Positions 1-5,549 of a DNA stretch of 8,827 nucleotides are shown here, in pieces. Below the pieces are notes generated by a model. The model saw only the letters and a list, made by a program, of their open reading frames with translations, made no database searches and was not told the origin of the DNA. Source of the stretch: Victivallales bacterium (GTDB taxonomy: Bacteria; Verrucomicrobiota; Lentisphaeria; Oligosphaerales; Oligosphaeraceae); the NCBI GenBank assembly GCA_900771165.1, contig CAAGMX010000014.1:1-8827 (forward strand). Reading direction: 5' to 3'. The position numbers and the translations under genes are program-made. Positions within the stretch are counted from its first letter, which is position 1; each line of letters begins with the position of its first letter.

Positions 1-890
1 AGAGGGGCCTCCAGGCCAGGGAGGGAGACCCAGTTCATCTCGTCGGCGGTCAGGGCATGATGGAGCACCAGCTCCTGTCCCCCCAAAACCACCCGGTTTC
101 GGCAGGGATCGATGGCGGTCACGTAGAGGGGACGGGTGGAAGCCACCCCCAGCCCCTTCCTCTGGCCGATGGTGTATTTCCAGTATCCGGTATGACGTCC
201 CAGCACCTTTCCGGTTCCCGCCTCCACAATCTCTCCGGGGCGATCCTCCTCCCCAATGAGTTCATTGGCGTCTCCACTATAGAAATCCTGGCTGTCCTGC
301 TTTTCCGCCACCTCCAGGCCCGCCTCCCGGGCCAGATTCCTCACCTCTTCTTTGGAGAGTCCCCCCAGGGGAAAGAGCTGATGGCGCAGCTGCTCCTGGG
401 TAAGTCGGCAGAGGAAGTAAGATTGGTCCTTGGGCAGGCACGTGGCCCGGAGGAGGCGCATCCGGCCGTCCTCCCCCTCTTCCACCCGGGCATAGTGTCC
501 CGTGGCGAAGGCGTCGAAATCCAGGCCTGCCTCCCGGGCCAGCCGGGGCAGCATGCCGAATTTCACCCGGCCGTTGCACTGGACGCAGGGATTGGGGGTG
601 CGTCCCGCCAAATATTCCCTGCGGAAGTAGGCGATGACTTCCTTTTCGTATTCCGCCGAGCAGTCGAAGACCAGGAAGGGGATGCCCAGCTTTTCGCAGA
701 CTGCCCGGGCCGCCGCCTGGGATTTCTCCTCCCCGGGGCCGAAGCAGCTTTCCTTCTCTCCGCCCCGATAGGGGGAGCCCTCCTTCCACAGGGCCATGGA
801 CACCCCCGTCACCTGATGTCCCTGGCGGTGCAGAAGCACGGCCACCGTGGAGGAATCCACGCCGCCGCTCATGCCAACAATGATCTTCAT
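1..890 (-). CDS. mnmA: tRNA-specific 2-thiouridylase MnmA (C-terminus cut by window edge)
   Basis: Cytoplasmic enzyme that adenylates C2 of wobble uridine 34 in the tRNAs for Lys, Glu and Gln and replaces its oxygen with sulfur. About 296 residues are present; family members usually have 350-380, so part of the C-terminal beta domain lies beyond the left edge. Visible: the ATP-binding PP-loop SGGVDSS (residues 8-14), the tRNA-contact region GRTPNPCVQCN (96-106), ATGHYAR (129-135), KDQSYFL (154-160) and the central-domain signature IGQRKGLG (241-248). C105 matches the first catalytic Cys of the E. coli enzyme and sits in a C-x-x-C. The second catalytic Cys (E. coli C199, in a GICFIG context) is missing: the equivalent stretch reads DSQDFYSGD (199-207), with Tyr at that place. 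I chose ATG at 890 because MKIIVGMSGG is the usual family N-terminus; a GGAG lies about 16 bases upstream. An in-frame ATG at 944 would add 18 residues and begin 4 bases after the protease stop. Identity is certain; only the start is open. Confidence 0.96.
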   Translation of the reverse strand, partial: MKIIVGMSGGVDSSTVAVLLHRQGHQVTGVSMALWKEGSPYRGGEKESCFGPGEEKSQAAARAVCEKLGIPFLVFDCSAEYEKEVIAYFRREYLAGRTPNPCVQCNGRVKFGMLPRLAREAGLDFDAFATGHYARVEEGEDGRMRLLRATCLPKDQSYFLCRLTQEQLRHQLFPLGGLSKEEVRNLAREAGLEVAEKQDSQDFYSGDANELIGEEDRPGEIVEAGTGKVLGRHTGYWKYTIGQRKGLGVASTRPLYVTAIDPCRNRVVLGGQELVLHHALTADEMNWVSLPGLEAP

Positions 891-948
891 GGTCTTGATG
901 CTGATTCTCCGGGGAAACGCCAGGCGCTTCCCCCGCACACTCATTTCT

Positions 949-3900
949 CTACGGGGTCACCAGACCGTCCTTGGGCAGAAGGCGCATGTGGACTTCCCCC
1001 GGCTTCAATGCCCGGGACTCCGGCGCAACGGGGATCCAGCCCTCCTTCCCCATGGTGTAGACCGGGGAGTCTTCCTGGGGGAAATGGGAGGACAGAGGCC
1101 CCAGCAGATGCCAGCCGGCCTCTAGGGAACGTTCCCCCTGGTCCGTCCAGGCCCCCGTCAGGGTCTTGGTGCCTGGGGCGGCAAAGTGGGCGAAGTAGCC
1201 CTCTCCCGGGGTCAGGAGACGGTCCTGGAAGGGGAGGAAGCCGCCCTCCCGCCAGCAGAACCAGCCATCCGCCGGCAGATCTTCCGGGCGAATGCCCTCC
1301 ATGGGCACAGAGAGGAGATTCCAGCCCGCCTGCCAAGAGAGGGTGAAGGACTCCTCCACAGGCGCCAGGAGAACCCGGCGCCGGGTTTCCTGGCCCTTCT
1401 CCTGGGTGAACAGGGTGGCCGCCAGGGCGATCTCCCCCGGAGCCTCCGAGGACGGGGTGACCTCCAGCGCCAGGGAGACACTCCCGGAGGGGGCCTCCAG
1501 CCACAGAAGATCCAGGAAGCCATCTCCCCGGCGGCAGACTGCCCCGGAATCCTCCGGCACCTCCCAGGCCCCCTCGCTCTCCAGGGAAAGCCGGGCCAGG
1601 GAGTTGGCGGGAATGTGCCGCCCCAGGAAGCGCTGGGATCCGGGGACTCCCGGCAGGAAACGGATGTGTTCCGGCAAGGACAGCAGCAGGGGCGCCGTGG
1701 CAGGGGTCAGGGCGGGAGAGGCTCCCTCTTCCCATCCCTCCGCCTGGAACCCCAGGGACTCCGACGGCAGAGGCAGGAAATACCTCCCCTGATGATCCGT
1801 GGAAACGGAAAGCCCATCCTCCTGGCGGAAGACCCGGGCATAGGGAATGGGTTCCCCCGTCTCCTGATCCCGCACCGTGCCCCCCTGCCCCTCCTCTACC
1901 ACTTCCAGCAACGTCTGCAGGTATGCGTTGGCTTCCTGGCGCGCCTGGGCATCCAGAGAAAGTTCCAGGGAGGGGATTTCCAGATATTCGTCCACCCACT
2001 GGGGGAATCGTCCGGCAGAGGGATAGCGTTGGGAGAAGGTGACAGGCGTGGGCAGTCCGGTCTCCTGGGCCCAGGCCTCTCCCAGAGCCAAGGCGGTTCC
2101 CTTTCCGCAGGAGAGCGCAACATCTCCCTGGCGCAGAACCACTAATGCAGAAGGATGCCGCAGAGTCACCCAACGGGCCAGGGCCAGCTGTTCCGGCTGG
2201 GGAGACAGAGCCTGGGGCCCCTGGCAGGTGGGATGGGACCACAGCGTCTCCCAGCCCAGAGGCGTCCCCTGGGCCAGGATGCCGGCATTTGCCGGATATC
2301 CCCAGTCCAGCTCCACTCCCTGGCCATTCTGGGGGGTTCCCGTCCCGTATCCTTCGGGATTTCCCAGAGGCGCCACCCAGAGGACGCAGCGTTCCAGGAT
2401 CTCCCGCAGGGTCACATCGCCCTGGCCGGTCCGGGCCAGCCAGGCCGCCTCCAGGAAGGCCATCAGCGTCTCCACGGAAGCCGCCTCGTCTCCGGAGAGT
2501 CCGGCGCACAGCATCACCTGGGGAAGAACTTCCTTCGGGGCCTCCTCCTGGAAGGAGACCCGCAGCGCCACCAGAGGCTCGCCGGAGGCGGTTGTCCCCA
2601 GACGGGAGAGCCGGAAGAAGGGCCAGCCACGACGGCTCATCTCCTCCATGCGTTCCCGCAGCGCCTTCCCGCTGCGGGCCGGGGCTACCTGGGGGAAGGA
2701 AGAGACCGCCAAGGGCGAAAGATTCTGTGCGCTAAGCCAGGACTGCTCTTCCTCGTTGGCCCGCACCGTAAAGGAATCCTCGCTGCGGGAAAGAAGGGGA
2801 AGCCCCGCCCCTGCCGCCGCCGCCAGGGCGGAATCCGTCAAGGGCAGCGTCACCTTCTCCATGCGCGGGGAGGGCACTTCTCCCGCCTCCGTCGCCTCCC
2901 CGGAGTCCCCCTCCCGGGGAGGCACTCCCTCCTGCCATTGGCGGACCGCCGCCGCCAACAAGGCCTGGGCCTCCTGGGATTCCTCCTCTCCGGCATACTC
3001 TTGCCGCCAGAGAGAAAGCCATTGGACCATCTCCTCGTTGGTGACCACCCCATCCCCGTTGCTGTCGGTCAAGGGGATGCGAAATGCGCGGAGAGGAGCA
3101 GAGCCGTCCAGCACTCGGATTTCCCCCCAGAGCGCCTCTTTCAGGATCGTGGGGCTCAGGATTACTTCCCCCGCCTCGTCCGTCCGCCCGGCACAGAGCT
3201 CCCCCTTCTGCTCCAGAGCCACGATGCTCTGGGAGACAGCCCGGCTCTCTCCCTCTTCCCCCGGCAGTCCGGTCACCTGGCAATGGAGTTTTCCCTCCCG
3301 CCATTGATAGGCCACCTCCAGGGGACTTTGGCGGCCCACCCGCAGGAGAGCGGAGGGGTCTCCCAGGAAAACGATGCTCCAGGCATGATAGATGGCATCT
3401 TTCGCCGTATATCCGCCGTTGACCATGGTGGTTCCTTCTTGCTTGGCCTCCTGGTAGGCGGCACGGTAGTTCTCGCAAAAGGCCAAAGCCTCCACCATGC
3501 CCCGGGCCGCATAGGCCCCAGTGGTGGCCAGACGATAGGGCCCGCGGCTTTCCGCCACGGACTCCCCAAAGGACTCCAGCTGAACAATGGTGGGATCCCA
3601 GAAGGTGGTGGTGCTGCCCATCACCGCGCCCAGGGCGGCAAAGTCGCCAGCCGCATTCTCAAAGAGGGCCTGGCCTAGGGGGGGGTAGGTATCGGAGCAT
3701 TCGTCCCCTCCCTCGGCCATGGCGTGATCCAGGCGCCCCGCATCGCAGACCGGCGTTATCCAGAAGGCGGCCCGTCCGGAAGGGGACAGAGTCTTGGCGA
3801 CGAGGGAGTGGAAGCTGGTGGTTTGGAAAGACAGACAGTGTCCATGGCCTAGATAGAGAAGCAGGGAGGCCCCCTGGTTCAAGGCCGCCGCCACTTCCTC

Positions 3901-5340
3901 CGGGCAGTGGAGATTCCCTGTGGAAGGCTCCGGGAAGGAGGCTGAGGACGCTAGAATCCCCGCCTCCTCCATGAGGTTTTTCTGGCGGGACACATTCTCC
4001 CAGTCGCTTTTCCCCTGATAGGGCCAGCAGATCGCCGTATCCGCCGACCCAAGATAGATTCCCCGGCGCGTCCAGGCATCCTGCGCTTCCGCCCCCTGTT
4101 CGTAGCGCACCAGCCCCGTCAAATAAGCCTCCAGGGAGTTCAGATCCCCCACGGGGAGGCGTCCCAGGAAAAGGTCCGGATAGGCCAAATCTCCCTCTCC
4201 CGCCAGGAGGGCATAGGGGACATCGGTGCAGACTTCCCGATAAGGCGTGAGGGGATAGGAGTCGGCGGAGGAGAACTGGTAGGGGGGAATTTGACGCAGA
4301 TCACCCAGAATGAGGAGATGGGTTGCTCCTTCCTGCTCATACCAGGTGCGAGCCTGTTGGAGGACGGCATCCCGTCCTTCTCCCGTTTCCTGGGGATAGG
4401 AGGCCTCCAGCACCTTCCATCCCAGGGAGCGTCGCCACTGGAGATATTGTTCCAGGGCCTCCGAATCTTTCCAGGCAGAGGGAATCAAGACGCCCAGAGT
4501 GCCTACGGGAGAGGCCTCGTCCGCCAAAAACTCTTCCCCGTTCACGAAGAAACTTCTCTGAAGTCGGGCGAAATCCTGCTGGGCATCCGCCTGGGGGTGT
4601 TCGGTGGCGGTAGAGCGAAGCACCAGCACTCCCCGGGTGGCTATGCGGTAGATCCCCTTCTTGAAGTCGTACTGACAGGGAACCAGGCTGACGGTGGTTC
4701 CCTGAATGTCCCGAATCTGATAGGCGGGAGAGAGCCAGGCGGCAGGAAGGCCATCCTGGCCCACAGTGCCATACTCCGCCGGAATCTCCTCCAGTGCGAG
4801 GGATGCCTTTCTCGGCTCTGAGGAGAATTGGGGACCCGTTCCCGGCTTGGGCCAGGGCGCGGGACGCTCCTCCACCTCCTCGGCTCTCCATTCCACGGAG
4901 ACCTCCGATCCGGGAAGAGTGCCATAGGAGAGAGAAAACCAAGGAAGCTGGGGCTGCCCCAGGGCATTCCGGAGAGGAGTCCCCTCCACCTGAAGGACGC
5001 TCCACACCCGGCCCTCCTCGTCCGTCTCCTCCACCAGTGCATGGGCGGGGAGAGAGAATTCCAGGACGCACTGGGAGGGGGTGCAGGAGAGAATACGGAA
5101 GGGGCCCCGCTGGGGCAGCCCCTCTGCCGCCGGAGCCTGGGGGGCAAGGTCCTCCCGATCATCCATCCACGTTCCTGCCACCGGCGTCAAGATCTCCACC
5201 GGGGGAGGAATCAGCGCCGGCGCAGAGGACATCCCCGTCGAGACGGAGGCCTCCCCCCTTGGGCGCAGCGCCCTTTCTCCCAGCATCCAAAGGAGAAGAA
5301 CCCCCAGAAATATCAAGGATAGGCCAAGAATGCGACGCAT
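949..5340 (-). CDS. Secreted C25 (gingipain-family) cysteine protease fused to a degenerate M14 carboxypeptidase-like region
   Basis: Large exported protein of 1463 residues. Order: Arg-Arg plus hydrophobic segment (residues 2-20), a signal peptide or membrane anchor with no lipobox; beta-rich N-terminal part (about 45-265), perhaps a C25-type propeptide; C25 catalytic domain (about 281-665) with ILGDLRQIP (344-352), probable catalytic His499 in YLGHGH and Cys532 in TPVCDAG, 33 residues apart as in gingipain RgpB (His211/Cys244); Ig-like beta segment (671-757); one full EF-hand loop (D759 to E770); a region like M14 propeptides (828-885); M14-like domain (about 895-1145); CarboxypepD_reg-like beta domain (1153-1203); and two related C-terminal modules starting AGWNLLSVP (1338) and AGWHLLGPL (1408). 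The M14 part keeps both acidic positions (E952, E1126) but has Ser949 and Arg1070 for the zinc histidines and Asp1012-Trp1013 for the Asn-Arg pair, so it is probably not a carboxypeptidase. The start has a good AAGGAG ten bases upstream. Exported endopeptidase activity is likely; its substrate is unknown. Confidence 0.88.
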   Translation of the reverse strand: MRRILGLSLIFLGVLLLWMLGERALRPRGEASVSTGMSSAPALIPPPVEILTPVAGTWMDDREDLAPQAPAAEGLPQRGPFRILSCTPSQCVLEFSLPAHALVEETDEEGRVWSVLQVEGTPLRNALGQPQLPWFSLSYGTLPGSEVSVEWRAEEVEERPAPWPKPGTGPQFSSEPRKASLALEEIPAEYGTVGQDGLPAAWLSPAYQIRDIQGTTVSLVPCQYDFKKGIYRIATRGVLVLRSTATEHPQADAQQDFARLQRSFFVNGEEFLADEASPVGTLGVLIPSAWKDSEALEQYLQWRRSLGWKVLEASYPQETGEGRDAVLQQARTWYEQEGATHLLILGDLRQIPPYQFSSADSYPLTPYREVCTDVPYALLAGEGDLAYPDLFLGRLPVGDLNSLEAYLTGLVRYEQGAEAQDAWTRRGIYLGSADTAICWPYQGKSDWENVSRQKNLMEEAGILASSASFPEPSTGNLHCPEEVAAALNQGASLLLYLGHGHCLSFQTTSFHSLVAKTLSPSGRAAFWITPVCDAGRLDHAMAEGGDECSDTYPPLGQALFENAAGDFAALGAVMGSTTTFWDPTIVQLESFGESVAESRGPYRLATTGAYAARGMVEALAFCENYRAAYQEAKQEGTTMVNGGYTAKDAIYHAWSIVFLGDPSALLRVGRQSPLEVAYQWREGKLHCQVTGLPGEEGESRAVSQSIVALEQKGELCAGRTDEAGEVILSPTILKEALWGEIRVLDGSAPLRAFRIPLTDSNGDGVVTNEEMVQWLSLWRQEYAGEEESQEAQALLAAAVRQWQEGVPPREGDSGEATEAGEVPSPRMEKVTLPLTDSALAAAAGAGLPLLSRSEDSFTVRANEEEQSWLSAQNLSPLAVSSFPQVAPARSGKALRERMEEMSRRGWPFFRLSRLGTTASGEPLVALRVSFQEEAPKEVLPQVMLCAGLSGDEAASVETLMAFLEAAWLARTGQGDVTLREILERCVLWVAPLGNPEGYGTGTPQNGQGVELDWGYPANAGILAQGTPLGWETLWSHPTCQGPQALSPQPEQLALARWVTLRHPSALVVLRQGDVALSCGKGTALALGEAWAQETGLPTPVTFSQRYPSAGRFPQWVDEYLEIPSLELSLDAQARQEANAYLQTLLEVVEEGQGGTVRDQETGEPIPYARVFRQEDGLSVSTDHQGRYFLPLPSESLGFQAEGWEEGASPALTPATAPLLLSLPEHIRFLPGVPGSQRFLGRHIPANSLARLSLESEGAWEVPEDSGAVCRRGDGFLDLLWLEAPSGSVSLALEVTPSSEAPGEIALAATLFTQEKGQETRRRVLLAPVEESFTLSWQAGWNLLSVPMEGIRPEDLPADGWFCWREGGFLPFQDRLLTPGEGYFAHFAAPGTKTLTGAWTDQGERSLEAGWHLLGPLSSHFPQEDSPVYTMGKEGWIPVAPESRALKPGEVHMRLLPKDGLVTP

Positions 5341-5350
5341 GGTTTTTCCG

Positions 5351-5356
5351 CTCCTT
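5351..5356 (-). promoter_or_regulatory. Ribosome binding site of the C25/M14 protease gene
   Basis: AAGGAG on the minus strand, separated by ten bases from the ATG at 5340. It is the only textbook Shine-Dalgarno match at a start in this window; the other starts have weak, distant or invisible ones. It supports the chosen protease start, which is also where the signal-like N-terminus begins. Confidence 0.75.
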
Positions 5357-5366
5357 CCACGCAGGG

Positions 5367-5417
5367 AAAAAACGCCCAGGGCCTCCCTTCGGGGAAACTC
5401 CCCAATGAAGGCCCTGG
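5367..5417 (-). terminator. Intrinsic terminator between the PpiD-like gene and the protease gene
   Basis: Read on the minus strand, CCAGGGCCT (5417-5409) pairs perfectly with AGGCCCTGG (5384-5376), a 9-bp stem, followed by GCG and then six T (5372-5367). The 24-base loop can form an inner GGGG/CCCC hairpin. It lies 133 bases after the PpiD-like stop, so it most simply ends that transcript. The T run finishes only 26 bases before the protease ATG. Either the protease promoter overlaps the hairpin, or the hairpin lies in the protease leader and acts as an attenuator. The plus-strand side is also T-rich (TATGATTTTGTTAT at 5418-5431), so it could work in both directions, although no plus-strand gene is visible. 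Confidence 0.78.
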
Positions 5418-5549
5418 TATGATTTTGTTATCCCCCCGGATCACAGACGGAACCGCTCCGCCCCCTGGGACAGAGGACCGGAACGGCCCGGAATCCCTCC
5501 CCCCCTGCCGCCGGAAAGCCTCAGGAAACAGGGAGGGAAGGCAGGAAGA
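5418..5549. other. Non-coding spacer downstream of the PpiD-like gene
   Basis: No gene seen. On the minus strand, directly after the PpiD-like stop, there are two crossing inverted repeats: CCTGCC (5545-5540) with GGCAGG (5509-5504), and TCCCTCCC (5538-5531) with GGGAGGGA (5501-5494). They interleave, so they would form a pseudoknot or exclude one another; no T run follows. A further CCCAGGG (5469-5463) is complementary to the 3' arm of the terminator (5381-5375). The AT-rich patch at 5418-5433 is the only stretch that could hold a -10 element for the protease gene, but I see no convincing -35/-10 pair. Confidence 0.4.

Noticed and set aside
57..1346. A 429-codon plus-strand frame over mnmA and the end of the protease gene
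   Set aside because: It is antisense to the clear MnmA sequence and spans two real genes; no domain is visible.
941..2509. A 522-codon minus-strand frame and several plus-strand frames (for example 2039-3307 and 2155-3678) inside the protease gene
   Set aside because: They are Gly/Pro/Arg/Ser-rich shadows of the protease frame, which carries the C25, EF-hand and M14-like signatures.
5418..5423. TATGAT on the plus strand as a -10 promoter element
   Set aside because: It is next to the terminator stem and fits its plus-strand T-rich tail; no -35 at proper spacing and no plus-strand gene follows.
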